A program made the position numbers and the translations under genes. From positions 648,371-712,370 of the forward strand of contig NZ_JANDBC010000002.1 of the NCBI RefSeq assembly GCF_024320785.1: a stretch of 64,000 nt of DNA. The letters are read 5' to 3'. The first letter of the stretch is position 1; every line of letters starts with the position of its first letter. Positions 8,472 to 18,759 of this stretch are shown here, piece after piece. The notes under the pieces are model-generated. The model did no database searches. It saw only the letters and a program-made list of their open reading frames with translations, and was not told the DNA's origin. The stretch is from Gracilimonas sediminicola (GTDB lineage: Bacteria > Bacteroidota > Rhodothermia > Balneolales > Balneolaceae).

Positions 8472-11400
8472 ATGGAGAATATACATAAGCTCAATCAAGT
8501 TAGCCCTAATGATATTGATCAACTAAGTTCAACACAACTTGTCGAGCTACTAAACCATTTACTAAAATCTGAGGTCTTTAAGAATAATTTAGAGGTTAAA
8601 GACCATTATGTACCAACTGTAAAAATTACAGTTGCAGATGGCGGTGAGGATGGTAGAATTATATTTAATGGTAATACGACTGAATACTTACCTAATAATA
8701 AATGTTTTTTTCAATCTAAGGCCTCTTCTCTTACTACAGTTGAATGTGCAAATGAAATAGTTACTACTTCTAATGAATTAAAATCACAAGTAAGAGAGGT
8801 TATTCAGGGAGGTGGTTGTTATATCCTTTTTATGGGATATAATCTTGGAGCTAAAATAGGTATTGAGAATAGAGAGAAAAAAATAGAAGAAGAAGTCAAT
8901 GCGCGGATAAACGCAATAAAATCAAAGGTAGAGAATCATGAAATCGATATAGATGAAAGTCAAATAAGAGTATATGATTCTAATTATATCGCAAAATGGG
9001 CAAATGAACACATATCTGCAGTAAAAATAATAGATAGGTTTCGTGGAAGGTTAAACATTAGATCATTTTTACCTTGGGACCACTTTCTAGAGAGATATGA
9101 TGACACAATTTTTAATGTAGACTTTTATTGGGCAGATCAATTAATTGAAATAAGAAATGAGTTGTTTTCTTTATTAAAAGAAAACAAATGTGCACGAATT
9201 GTGGGTTACTCTGGTATTGGAAAAACGAGATTCGTCGGAGAGTGTTTTAGAGACAGCAATAAAGAGGATAAAAACATATTCAATAGTGCATTTTGCTACT
9301 TAGATTTTAACAATTCTAATGAAGAAGAAGTCTATTCTTTTTTAATGAATCATAAATCATATGCAGGGATTTTAGTTATAGACAACTGCCCGCTAGACTC
9401 TCATAATTCTTTTACTTCTCACGTTAGGAAATTCTGTGATTATATAAACCTAATTACCATAGATAATGACCTAGAAAATAATAGCAATGATGTCATATTT
9501 ATAGATCAGTCTACACAAGAAGATACATGTAGCGCTATTTTGGCACCAATAAAGGATAGGTTTGACAAATCTGAATTCGAAGAAATTTTGTCTATTTGTG
9601 AAGGGTATCCTTTTTTTGCAAACGCGATTCTAAATCACATACAAGAAAAAGACATAAAAGTAGTCTCATTAGAATTAGAAGAGAAAGAATTCAAAAATGG
9701 GATTGTAAAAAAACTACTTTCTGGAAATGAGGTAATTGATGATTTTCAAAATTCCGATCTTTTAGCAGTTGCAAAAGGAATATCCATTTTTAGGCGTTTC
9801 CCATTCATAGATGATGAGTATGAAGAAATAGATGAAATTGATAAAGAAAGTTTTCATAAAAAAACTGAAACGGTAATTAATGACGTTTTAAATACTGACA
9901 TTACTATTGATCGATTTCATGATATTGCTAAAAATGAATTTAAAGAAAAAAGAAAAATCATTGATAGACGTGGATTAAATTACTCTATTAGACCTGAGAT
10001 ATTAGCAGTCAATCTTGCTGCTGATTGGCTTAAAAGATTTCCGCCCACTCGTGTAGATGATCTTATAACCAGTCTGGAAGAATCAAATTTAATTGTTGAG
10101 TTTTGCGAACGTCTAAAAAGTTTAGATCAGATCGAACGATCTAGAGTACTAATTGAGAAATATTGGGGAGTCAACCGCCCTTTTGTTAAAGCGGAAGTTT
10201 TAAATACAGAGCTGGGTTCACGCCTCTTCCGCTCAGTTGTAGAAGTGAACCCCAATGCTTGTGTGAAAGGATTAGATAAAACACTCTCAACGTTTACAAT
10301 TGAAGAACTTAAGAACGAATTTGGAGAAGGTAGAAGAAATATAGTATGGGCTCTTGAGAAATTAGTTTTTAGAGAGGAAACATTTAATAAATCTGCTACA
10401 ATTTTAGCTAAACTAGCACTAGCAGAAAATGAAAGTTACGGAAATAACGCTACCGGTCAATTTCTTCAACTTTTCCACCTTTATTTACCCGGTACCGAAG
10501 CGAATTTAGAAAAAAGAAGTAGTTTATTAGTAAAACTTTTAGAGCAAGAGGATTATCATAAATTAATACTTAGGGCTATAGGGACAGGACTTGAGTATGA
10601 TCATTTTAGTCGCGCAGGATCCGCAAATAAACAGGGTACAAAAGTTTTAAAAGACTACCGACCAGAAACATCTGATGAAATAAGTAATTACTGGGAAATC
10701 TTAATAACATTATGGGCTAAAATATTTGATGATAATTCTGAATTACAAAAAGAAGCTCTTAATGAAGTAGAAACAAAAATCAGATCTTTGGTAAGATTGA
10801 AAAGATGGGAAGATTTAGAGAAAATAGTTTCAAGAGCCGAAGCTATGAAAACTGATTTTGTGTGGATTAACGGCATTCAACATCTTAAAAGGTTAATCTC
10901 ATATAAGCTTGTTGAAGGTGATGATATTATAGAAGTTGAAAAAATTATCAAAAGACTTGAGCCAACAAATGACGTTGCTCGACTTATTGACTTAAGAGTA
11001 GTTAAACCTCCTTACGAACATAAAAAAATTAACAAGGGAGGGAAGAATACCTATGAAGATCTAGCGATTACTAATCTGAAAAGATTTTCAGATTATTTTT
11101 TAGAACAAGGTGAAAATCCTACTGATTATTTTGATCAATTATTAATTGACCGTCCAAGATTAGGTTTTCAGTTTGGGAAAGAAATTGGAGATAGATTAGA
11201 AGCTAAGACTGCAATTGAATATTTAGAAAAAGGGATTCAGTATTATAAGGATTTACCTGAAAACAATAGAAGCATTGAGTTTCTTGGAGGTTTGTACACA
11301 ACTCTATCAAGAGAAAACAAAGAAAGTATAATTGATCTCACAATATCAGAAACACTCAACAATGAAGCTCTGTATTTGACGGGGCTGGGAACTCCTGATA

Positions 11401-12371
11401 AGAACTCCCTAAAAAAAATACTCCAATTATCTAAGTCTGGTTCATTGGAGGTAAAAGAATTCAATCGGTTCCAATATGGAATGCAATTAAAACATTTGGG
11501 AATAGAAACGATACTATGGCTGGGAAATAGATTAGGTGAGATTGATAAAAATGGATACGTAGTTGGATTGAATATTCTTTACATGCATACAGATTTTGGT
11601 AAAGACATCATTCCAGAATATAAAGAAGAGGTTAAAAAATGGCTCACTTCTGTAAATATCGCTCTGATTGAATCTGAGTTTTCTCACGACAGTTATAAGT
11701 GGTCCGAAGTGGTTGGACTTATCTTGAAGGAGAAGAACGAAGAAGAATTTGCTGTTCAGATATTGGAGCAATTAATAGAAGCCTCAGAAGATTCACGGCA
11801 TCATATTTTTGATCACTACGAAAGAAATGTTTTTGGTCTTCTATTCCAACACTATTTTGAAAAGGTCTGGACTAAATTTGCAGAAGCACTTTTAAATAGC
11901 TCAGGCTTCTTTCAATTAATGCTTACTCTCCAGTCTAAAAATGATAAGGATACTAATGAGGGTATACTATTTTCAAATATTGATGAAAAAGATTATCCAA
12001 CTATCTTAGCTTGGTGCAAAGCAAATCCTGAAAAAGGAGCAAAAAGAATGGCTTACATTATGCCCTGTATGAAAAAAATAGAAAGGGATGGAATTGTAAC
12101 CTTTGAATGGCATCCATTTGCATCATTAATGATTGACACATTTGGTAAAGATGAAGAATTCATGGCTGAGGTAGGAGCAAATCTTAGTGGAGTATCATGG
12201 GTTGGAAACATTGCAAAATATTATGAGCGAGTAAAAAAATTAGTAAAACAACTATCTGATCATAAACTAATTACGGTTCAAGAATGGGCTAAGTTTAAAA
12301 TTGAGTCACTTGATAAGCAAATCAAATTAGAGAATCTCAGACATGAAGAAATGTATGGAAGGCTTGATTGA
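8472..12371 (+). CDS. Avs-like antiviral STAND NTPase with N-terminal nuclease-like domain
   Basis: This encodes 1299 residues from the ATG at 8472; a TTG 45 bases upstream is in frame but less likely. Residues 56-63 (DGGEDGRI) and 81-83 (QSK) match the D...(Q/E)xK pattern of PD-(D/E)XK nucleases of the Mrr/Cap4 type. Walker A is GYSGIGKT at 245-252 and Walker B is ILVID ending at 304, as in STAND ATPases. The remaining ~850 residues are helical, TPR/HEAT-like. Nuclease-STAND-repeat order is that of Avs (AVAST) proteins, which sense phage proteins and then cleave DNA. I see the motifs; the antiviral role is inference. The gene is much more AT-rich than its flanks and is flanked by a duplication of the mutS2 end, so it was probably acquired. 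Confidence 0.6.
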   Translation: MENIHKLNQVSPNDIDQLSSTQLVELLNHLLKSEVFKNNLEVKDHYVPTVKITVADGGEDGRIIFNGNTTEYLPNNKCFFQSKASSLTTVECANEIVTTSNELKSQVREVIQGGGCYILFMGYNLGAKIGIENREKKIEEEVNARINAIKSKVENHEIDIDESQIRVYDSNYIAKWANEHISAVKIIDRFRGRLNIRSFLPWDHFLERYDDTIFNVDFYWADQLIEIRNELFSLLKENKCARIVGYSGIGKTRFVGECFRDSNKEDKNIFNSAFCYLDFNNSNEEEVYSFLMNHKSYAGILVIDNCPLDSHNSFTSHVRKFCDYINLITIDNDLENNSNDVIFIDQSTQEDTCSAILAPIKDRFDKSEFEEILSICEGYPFFANAILNHIQEKDIKVVSLELEEKEFKNGIVKKLLSGNEVIDDFQNSDLLAVAKGISIFRRFPFIDDEYEEIDEIDKESFHKKTETVINDVLNTDITIDRFHDIAKNEFKEKRKIIDRRGLNYSIRPEILAVNLAADWLKRFPPTRVDDLITSLEESNLIVEFCERLKSLDQIERSRVLIEKYWGVNRPFVKAEVLNTELGSRLFRSVVEVNPNACVKGLDKTLSTFTIEELKNEFGEGRRNIVWALEKLVFREETFNKSATILAKLALAENESYGNNATGQFLQLFHLYLPGTEANLEKRSSLLVKLLEQEDYHKLILRAIGTGLEYDHFSRAGSANKQGTKVLKDYRPETSDEISNYWEILITLWAKIFDDNSELQKEALNEVETKIRSLVRLKRWEDLEKIVSRAEAMKTDFVWINGIQHLKRLISYKLVEGDDIIEVEKIIKRLEPTNDVARLIDLRVVKPPYEHKKINKGGKNTYEDLAITNLKRFSDYFLEQGENPTDYFDQLLIDRPRLGFQFGKEIGDRLEAKTAIEYLEKGIQYYKDLPENNRSIEFLGGLYTTLSRENKESIIDLTISETLNNEALYLTGLGTPDKNSLKKILQLSKSGSLEVKEFNRFQYGMQLKHLGIETILWLGNRLGEIDKNGYVVGLNILYMHTDFGKDIIPEYKEEVKKWLTSVNIALIESEFSHDSYKWSEVVGLILKEKNEEEFAVQILEQLIEASEDSRHHIFDHYERNVFGLLFQHYFEKVWTKFAEALLNSSGFFQLMLTLQSKNDKDTNEGILFSNIDEKDYPTILAWCKANPEKGAKRMAYIMPCMKKIERDGIVTFEWHPFASLMIDTFGKDEEFMAEVGANLSGVSWVGNIAKYYERVKKLVKQLSDHKLITVQEWAKFKIESLDKQIKLENLRHEEMYGRLD

Positions 12372-12423
12372 AGTTTGAACATCGCTAGATACACTATGAA
12401 ATGATACAGACACCTATCTATGA

Positions 12424-12510
12424 CCTCAACACCCGTAAAGATGTCAAGAATGTGGAAACGGCACCTATTGAGCGTGGCGGGGCTGGTTGTACGATCGTGG
12501 AGTTGAAGTA
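12424..12510 (+). pseudogene. Displaced mutS2 3' fragment (direct repeat, copy 2)
   Basis: The 29 final codons of a mutS2 gene, including the stop, stand alone here. They encode LNTRKDVKNVETAPIERGG and then the same ending as the intact gene with two substitutions. Upstream of 12424 the similarity stops. The fragment is either the original gene end pushed aside by insertion of the 4.1-kb cassette, or a copy brought in by it. It has no start codon of its own. Confidence 0.88.
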
Positions 12511-12545
12511 GGGCTCCGGTTTGTTACCGCTCTTCTAAATCGAGT

Positions 12546-13490
12546 TTATTCCTCCCGGTCCGATCTATATTCAAGAACAGTGTATACACCTCCATTCGCA
12601 TCCACCTTACGAACACGAGGAATAATTACATCATCCTCCCAAAACTCCCACCACTTCGAAGTTCCAAACGTTGACTCCAGCACATACACCTCCCCATTAA
12701 AAACATCTACTCCATGGGGTGACCACGGCCCCTCCGATTCCAGAAATACAGATACTTCTCCAGCCGGACTTACCTTCAATACTCTTCGATTACCATAGTA
12801 CGCCAGATACACATTCCCGGTTTTATCCACTGTAAAATCGAACAGGATATTAGCCCCGGAGAACGGGATGTTTTCCGGGTTTTCTTCTTTCAGTCCGGTA
12901 GCCAACACCGAAACCGAACCATCTTCTTCCATCACCTTTATACTTTCCCTGTCCAGAATGTACAGCTTGTTATTCAATCCCCACGCGAGGTCATCAATGC
13001 GATCAATGTCTGATGGCAATTCAATTTCGGTTACCTCCCCACCATCACTCCGCTCAAACAGGCGGTTCTCCCGGGCAAAGTAAACCATGCCATCTTCAGC
13101 TACGGCATAGGCCTGAATGAAAAAAACATCTTCATTTGTAGTAGGATTAATGATGAGTTCATTCCCTGAACCATTAACCCTCCATAGCCTTGCCTGAAAA
13201 CCACCCGCGGCATTATTCCTTTCTGCGCCATAAATCACCCGGTCCGGGCTTCGCGAAAGGATGATGTCGCTGGGAGAATAAGAGGATTCCAGTACTTGCT
13301 TTAGGTTCTGCTGATCATCTATTTGCCAGACACAGGCGTAGTGATCTTCATCCACGAAAGGACAAATAAAGGTGAAGTAAATATTACCCTGTTGATCGAT
13401 AACCAACCCGCCCCAGGGATGTGCGGATGCAATTCTTGTATTCAACAGCAGCAGCAACAGCAGTGGCAGGAAATAGAGAAATTTCTTCAT
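12546..13490 (-). CDS. Secreted NHL/SMP-30-like beta-propeller protein
   Basis: This 314-residue protein has a clear signal peptide (MKKFLYFLPLLLLLLLNTRIASA). It then carries repeated blade-like segments such as GGLVIDQQGNIYFTF, VAEDGMVYFAREN, GLNNKLYILDRES, DKTGNVYLAYYGNRRVLKVSPAGEVS and GVDVFNGEVYVLEST, the pattern of NHL or SMP-30/gluconolactonase beta-propellers. The protein is probably periplasmic or exported. Its binding partner or substrate is unknown. I chose the ATG at 13490, which puts the signal peptide at the start; an in-frame ATG at 13526 would add 12 residues ahead of it. Confidence 0.72.
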   Translation of the reverse strand: MKKFLYFLPLLLLLLLNTRIASAHPWGGLVIDQQGNIYFTFICPFVDEDHYACVWQIDDQQNLKQVLESSYSPSDIILSRSPDRVIYGAERNNAAGGFQARLWRVNGSGNELIINPTTNEDVFFIQAYAVAEDGMVYFARENRLFERSDGGEVTEIELPSDIDRIDDLAWGLNNKLYILDRESIKVMEEDGSVSVLATGLKEENPENIPFSGANILFDFTVDKTGNVYLAYYGNRRVLKVSPAGEVSVFLESEGPWSPHGVDVFNGEVYVLESTFGTSKWWEFWEDDVIIPRVRKVDANGGVYTVLEYRSDREE

Positions 13491-13566
13491 AAACCCATTA
13501 ATCGTTTTAGTGTTTTCAGAGTTCATGATAGAACGATCAGGTGTGAGTCGGGTTGCAGGAGATCGG

Positions 13567-14007
13567 CTAATTATTCGATTCGCAATAATTTTTTACAGCG
13601 ACCATATCTTTCTCGAGCGCTTTTTTCATCATGCCTTTCATAAAAGGGTTGATAATTTTTGACATGAGTTTATACGCTTTGGCATCCATGATCAGCGTGA
13701 GCTCCGTTCCGTCTTCTTTCTTTTCGACGGTGAATAGCGAATCCCATACCGTGCCCATCGTATCCGAGACTATCCGAATGTGAGCGTTTTCGACCAGTTC
13801 AGTCACCTCAAGTTCTGTAGAAGCTTTCCGCCCGTTCATATCCCGGGTTTCCCTGAATTTGGTTCCCACTCCGTATTCCTGTTCTGTCAAAAACTCTACG
13901 TTTGTAATATCAGGAACCGCGTTGGAAAAGTTCTTTATATCTGAAACCGTTTTAAAAACGAGTTCCTTGGGAGCATGTATCCGTTTGGTAACTGTGATGG
14001 TGCTCAT
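13567..14007 (-). CDS. SRPBCC-family (START-like) protein
   Basis: This 146-residue protein begins MSTITVTKRIHAPKELVFKTVSDIKNFSNAVPDI, the standard opening of polyketide cyclase/dehydrase SRPBCC proteins, followed by alternating strands and a C-terminal long helix (INPFMKGMMKKALEKDMVAVKNYCE). These helix-grip folds bind hydrophobic ligands. No ligand can be named. It stands 60 bp upstream, in transcription direction, of the secreted beta-propeller gene and may be cotranscribed with it. Confidence 0.8.
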   Translation of the reverse strand: MSTITVTKRIHAPKELVFKTVSDIKNFSNAVPDITNVEFLTEQEYGVGTKFRETRDMNGRKASTELEVTELVENAHIRIVSDTMGTVWDSLFTVEKKEDGTELTLIMDAKAYKLMSKIINPFMKGMMKKALEKDMVAVKNYCESNN

Positions 14008-14091
14008 AGCCTTATCCGGTTTGTGAATGGATAAAGCTAAGTTAATAGAATGGAAATTAAGTGCAAGAGGGAACCCATTTCCGGCAACCTG

Positions 14092-15387
14092 TTAAGCAGA
14101 TTTTATCTCTGAAATCGTCTCCTCAAAAGCAGTCAATATAAAGCTGAGATCATCTGTTGTCAGCGAATTAGCCAGAAAGAAAGCCTCAAAGGGAGACGGA
14201 GGCAAATGAACGCCTCGCTTCAGCATGCCATGAAAGATCTTACCAAACAGTTCCTTGTCGGTGCGGTTGGCGTCGTCGAAAGTCTCAACCGGACCTTCAC
14301 AGTAGAACACCCCGATCATGGAGCCTACCCGGTTCATCGCGTGAGGAATGTCGTACTCTTCAAGTATTTTGGTGATGCCTGTAGCTAATACCTGTGATTT
14401 CTTCTCCAGCTCGTCATACACTTCCGGGTGATCTTTCAGCTTCTTCAGAAGAGTAAATCCGGCCGCCATCGCCAGCGGATTTCCGGACAAAGTACCTGCC
14501 TGATAAACCGGCCCTGTCGGTGCCACATAATCCATGATTTCTTCTTTTCCGCCATAGGCTCCCACCGGTAAACCGGCCCCGATGATTTTACCATAGGTGA
14601 CCATATCGGCAGTTACGCCGTACACTTTCTGGGCACCCTGGAAATCCACACGAAAACCGGTCATCACTTCATCAAAAATCAGTACAATGTTGTGTTCATC
14701 ACAAAGTGCTCGCAATCCTTCCAGGAATCCTTCATTAGGAGGAATACATCCCATATTTCCGGCAATGGGTTCCAGGATGATCGCAGCCATGTCATCCTTA
14801 TTGGCCTCCACCAGTTTTTTTACGGAATCCAGGTTGTTGTACTCTGCGTTCAATGTGTCTTTGGCTGTTCCTTCCGTAACACCCGGGCTGCTCGGCTCGC
14901 CCATGGTGAGGGCACCGCTTCCTGCTTCAATCAAAAAGGAATCACCATGGCCATGATAGTTTCCTTTAAACTTAATGATCTTATTTTTCCCGGTATATCC
15001 ACGAGCAACACGAATGGCACTCATGGTAGCTTCGGTTCCTGAATTTACCATCCGGATTTTATCTACTCCCGGAACAGAGCTGGTAATCAGCTCCGCCATT
15101 TCAACTTCCAGTCGGGTTGGTGCTCCGAAAGAAGTCGAGTTTTCTGCAGTTTGCTGAACTGCTTTGATAACATCCGGCTCAGCATGACCCAACAGCATTG
15201 GTCCCCACGAACTGATGAGATCGATATAACGATTCCCTTCCTCATCCCAGAGATACGATCCCTGAGCGCGGGTGATAAACAAGGGGGTTCCGCCCACACT
15301 GTTAAAAGCCCGCACCGGAGAATTTACTCCGCCGGGAATCACTTTTGATGCTCGTTCGTAAAGTTCTTTGCTCTTTGGGTAATCCAT
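14092..15387 (-). CDS. hemL: Glutamate-1-semialdehyde 2,1-aminomutase
   Basis: This 431-residue PLP enzyme converts glutamate-1-semialdehyde to 5-aminolevulinate, the second step of the C5 pathway after HemA. The N-terminus has VIPGGVNSPVRAFNSVGGTP and the SSWGPMLLGH motif. RMVNSGTEATMSA binds the PLP phosphate. The Schiff-base lysine lies in MVTYGKIIGAG (about residue 266). GPVYQAGTLSGNPLAMAAG is the second cofactor loop. An in-frame TTG 15 bases upstream is less likely than the ATG at 15387. It is the last gene of the minus-strand hem cluster, about 190 bp beyond hemB. Confidence 0.95.
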   Translation of the reverse strand: MDYPKSKELYERASKVIPGGVNSPVRAFNSVGGTPLFITRAQGSYLWDEEGNRYIDLISSWGPMLLGHAEPDVIKAVQQTAENSTSFGAPTRLEVEMAELITSSVPGVDKIRMVNSGTEATMSAIRVARGYTGKNKIIKFKGNYHGHGDSFLIEAGSGALTMGEPSSPGVTEGTAKDTLNAEYNNLDSVKKLVEANKDDMAAIILEPIAGNMGCIPPNEGFLEGLRALCDEHNIVLIFDEVMTGFRVDFQGAQKVYGVTADMVTYGKIIGAGLPVGAYGGKEEIMDYVAPTGPVYQAGTLSGNPLAMAAGFTLLKKLKDHPEVYDELEKKSQVLATGITKILEEYDIPHAMNRVGSMIGVFYCEGPVETFDDANRTDKELFGKIFHGMLKRGVHLPPSPFEAFFLANSLTTDDLSFILTAFEETISEIKSA

Positions 15388-15438
15388 ATTTCTGTTTATC
15401 AATTAAAAAATTTCTTTTGTGCCTCAACCAAATTCCAC

Positions 15439-15474
15439 CACCGCAGGGGCAATTCGTGAATTGCCCCTGCGGTG
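15439..15474. repeat. 36-bp palindrome, GGGCAATTC family
   Basis: Perfect 17-bp arms (15439-15455 and 15458-15474) surround a GT dinucleotide; the core is GGGGCAATTCGTGAATTGCC. The core recurs at 17641-17670. A T-rich tract follows on the plus strand. It lies between hemB and hemL and could act as an attenuator or terminator or simply be a dispersed repeat. Confidence 0.85.
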
Positions 15475-15496
15475 ATTTTTCTTCTCGCTTCTTCTC

Positions 15497-15544
15497 GTTG
15501 TGAAGCTCCTGCTTCGCAACAACTGCCCGGAAGCTCCAGCTTCC
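15497..15544. repeat. Two AAGC-YCCN-GCTT hairpins
   Basis: The first hairpin is GTTGTGAAGC 15497-15506, loop TCCT, GCTTCGCAAC 15511-15520. The second is GGAAGC 15529-15534, loop TCCA, GCTTCC 15539-15544. Both belong to the same palindrome family as the hairpins at 5711-5757, which share the inner stem and loop while their outer arms differ. Confidence 0.75.
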
Positions 15545-15580
15545 CTTCCCACACCTAAAATCATGAAAAATTCACAATCA

Positions 15581-16632
<1,052 letters not shown>

Positions 16633-16633
<1 letters not shown>

Positions 16634-17562
16634 TAGCTATAATTAATCCAATCAATGGGTTTCAGGTGTTCCACCAGCTCGGCTTCGGGGCTGCCCGGCT
16701 CCGGATGATGATCGTACACCCACTGTACTTTCGGCGGCAGGCTCATCAAAATAGATTCAATCCGGCCTTTGGTCTTCAGCCCGAATAAGGTACCGCGATC
16801 GTGAATTAAATTAAATTCCACATAACGGCCACGGCGGATTTCCTGCCAGTCCCGGTGTTCCTGGCTAAACTCATCATCCTTCCGCTTTTTCATGATCGGA
16901 ACGTAGGCATCGGTGAAGGCAAAGCCGGCCGCCTTACAAAACTCGAATAAATCATCTGCAGAACGGTTCTTATCCGGGCGCTGATAATCAAAAAACAGTC
17001 CGCCGATTCCACGGGCTTCCTCCCGGTGATGATTGTAGAAATAGGCATCACATTCAGCTTTAAAGTCAGAATAATACTCCGGGCTGAACCGGTCGCATAC
17101 TTCTTTATGAACCTGGTGAAAATGTTTTGCATCCTCCGGAAACAGGTAATAGGGCGTCATGTCGGCCCCGCCGCCAAACCACTGATCTTTCAGCTCTCCG
17201 GTGTCTTTATCATACAGTTCAAAATACCGGTAGTTGGCGTGAACAGTGGGCACAAAGGGGTTTTGGGGATGTATTACCAGTGAGACTCCCGTGGCAAAAA
17301 ACTCGGATTCAGGTACCTCAAATTTCTTTTGCATCGCTTCCGGCAGAGGACCGCCCACGGCCGACACATTCACCCCGCCTTTTTCTATCACATCGCCACC
17401 GGAAATAATGCGCGTGCTGCCTCCTCCAAATCCTTCCCGCTCCCAATCCTCAATACGGAATTTTTGGGTTCCATCCACAGCCTCTAATTCATCACAGATG
17501 TGCTGTTGCACATCCTTAACGAACCGGCTGAATTCTTCTTTTTTGGATTTCAAATCTGGCAT
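16633..17562 (-). CDS. hemF: Oxygen-dependent coproporphyrinogen III oxidase
   Basis: This 309-residue enzyme oxidatively decarboxylates coproporphyrinogen III to protoporphyrinogen IX using O2. The family signatures are GGGSTRIISGGDVIEKGGVNVS near residues 45-65 and WFGGGADMTPYYL near 130-142, followed by FHQVHKEVCDRF. The C-terminal GRYVEFNLIHDRGTLFGLKT is also conserved. The length matches the family. It is the aerobic type, not radical-SAM HemN, pointing to aerobic growth. It is separated from hemE by 163 bp that hold a perfect palindrome. Confidence 0.96.
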
Positions 17563-17640
17563 AATATCAATTTTACAATAGGTAGTGACACAAAATCTTG
17601 TGTCTCTGCTTATTTAGACATTCATTTTGCATTCACTCAT

Positions 17641-17670
17641 CGTAAGGGCAATTCATGAATTGCCCTTACG
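17641..17670. repeat. Perfect 30-bp palindrome, GGGCAATTC family
   Basis: The 15-bp left half CGTAAGGGCAATTCA is followed directly by its exact reverse complement. The core GGGCAATTC-R-TGAATTGCCC recurs at 15439-15474. It lies in the hemE-hemF spacer. Confidence 0.9.
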
Positions 17671-17725
17671 ATTAAAACCGGTAATTCTTCTCTGGTTCTG
17701 ATCGTTCTGCGTCGGAACCAATTTT

Positions 17726-18757
17726 TCAATATCTAAAATCCTTAACCGTATCTACGAATCGTTTGGCATTTTCGACCGGGACGTTTGGCAAAATGCCATG
17801 CCCCAAATTCGCGATGTAATTTCCTTTGCCGAACCTTTTCATCATCTCTGTTGCTTCGGCTTCGATTTTATCGGGGCTCATTAATAATTTGGACGGATCA
17901 AAATTTCCCTGAACTACCTTATCACCGGCAAATTCGCGGGCATGTTCGGGGGTGCATCCCCAGCCTATTCCAAAACCAGATACATTCGTATCTACAAAAT
18001 AAGGGTAGCTCCATTCTGCATCCTTGCAAAACATAATTAACGGCACGCCATAGTCTTCTTTGGCAATACGCTGCAAGTGCGGCAGGGCTAATTTCCGGAA
18101 ATCATCCGGGCCCAGTGCGGCCGCCCACGATTCAAACACCTGAAGCACTTGTGCCCCGGCTTTCACCTGATGATGCAAGTATTGAATGGTTTGGTCCGTC
18201 ATCACTTCCAGCAACTTTTGAGCAGCCTCCGGTTGTGAGAACAAAAAGGATTTTGCTGTAGAGAAGGTTTTTGAACCCTGCCCTTCAACCAGGTAACAGA
18301 AGAGCGTCCACGGGGCGCCGGCGAAACCGATTAAGGGAACACGGCCGTCCAGCGTTTTTCGGGTGAGCGACAGTGCATCGTACACATAGCTCAGTTGTTC
18401 CTCTGCCGGAATGATGTTCAGGTTTTCCACCTGCTCCACTGTTCGGATTGGTTCCGGCAGGTAAGGACCAAAACCCGGCTTCAACTGTACTTCCACATCC
18501 AGGCATTCAATCAAAACCAGGATATCGGAAAAAAGGATGGCTGCATCGGTGCCTACAATATCGATGGGCTGAATGGTGATTTCACAAGCCAGTTCCGGGG
18601 TTTTAACCCGCTCAAAAAAGCCGTACTTCTTTTTAATCTCCATGTATTCCGGAAGGTATCGCCCGGCCTGACGCATCATCCATACCGGTGGACGTTCAGT
18701 TTCATTGCCTTCAAGTACATCCAGCAGTAATCGGTTCTTCAGTTCAGGAAAATTCAT
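17726..18757 (-). CDS. hemE: Uroporphyrinogen III decarboxylase
   Basis: This 343-residue cytoplasmic enzyme removes four carboxyls from uroporphyrinogen III to give coproporphyrinogen III. The substrate-binding signature RPPVWMMRQAGRYLPEY is at about residues 22-38, and IGFAGAPWTLFCYLVEGQGSK at about 142-162 is the second signature. A tyrosine-containing YGVPLIMFCKDA segment follows. The start codon is 2 bases beyond the hemD stop, so hemD and hemE are translationally coupled. Confidence 0.96.
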   Translation of the reverse strand: MNFPELKNRLLLDVLEGNETERPPVWMMRQAGRYLPEYMEIKKKYGFFERVKTPELACEITIQPIDIVGTDAAILFSDILVLIECLDVEVQLKPGFGPYLPEPIRTVEQVENLNIIPAEEQLSYVYDALSLTRKTLDGRVPLIGFAGAPWTLFCYLVEGQGSKTFSTAKSFLFSQPEAAQKLLEVMTDQTIQYLHHQVKAGAQVLQVFESWAAALGPDDFRKLALPHLQRIAKEDYGVPLIMFCKDAEWSYPYFVDTNVSGFGIGWGCTPEHAREFAGDKVVQGNFDPSKLLMSPDKIEAEATEMMKRFGKGNYIANLGHGILPNVPVENAKRFVDTVKDFRY

Positions 18758-18759
18758 GA

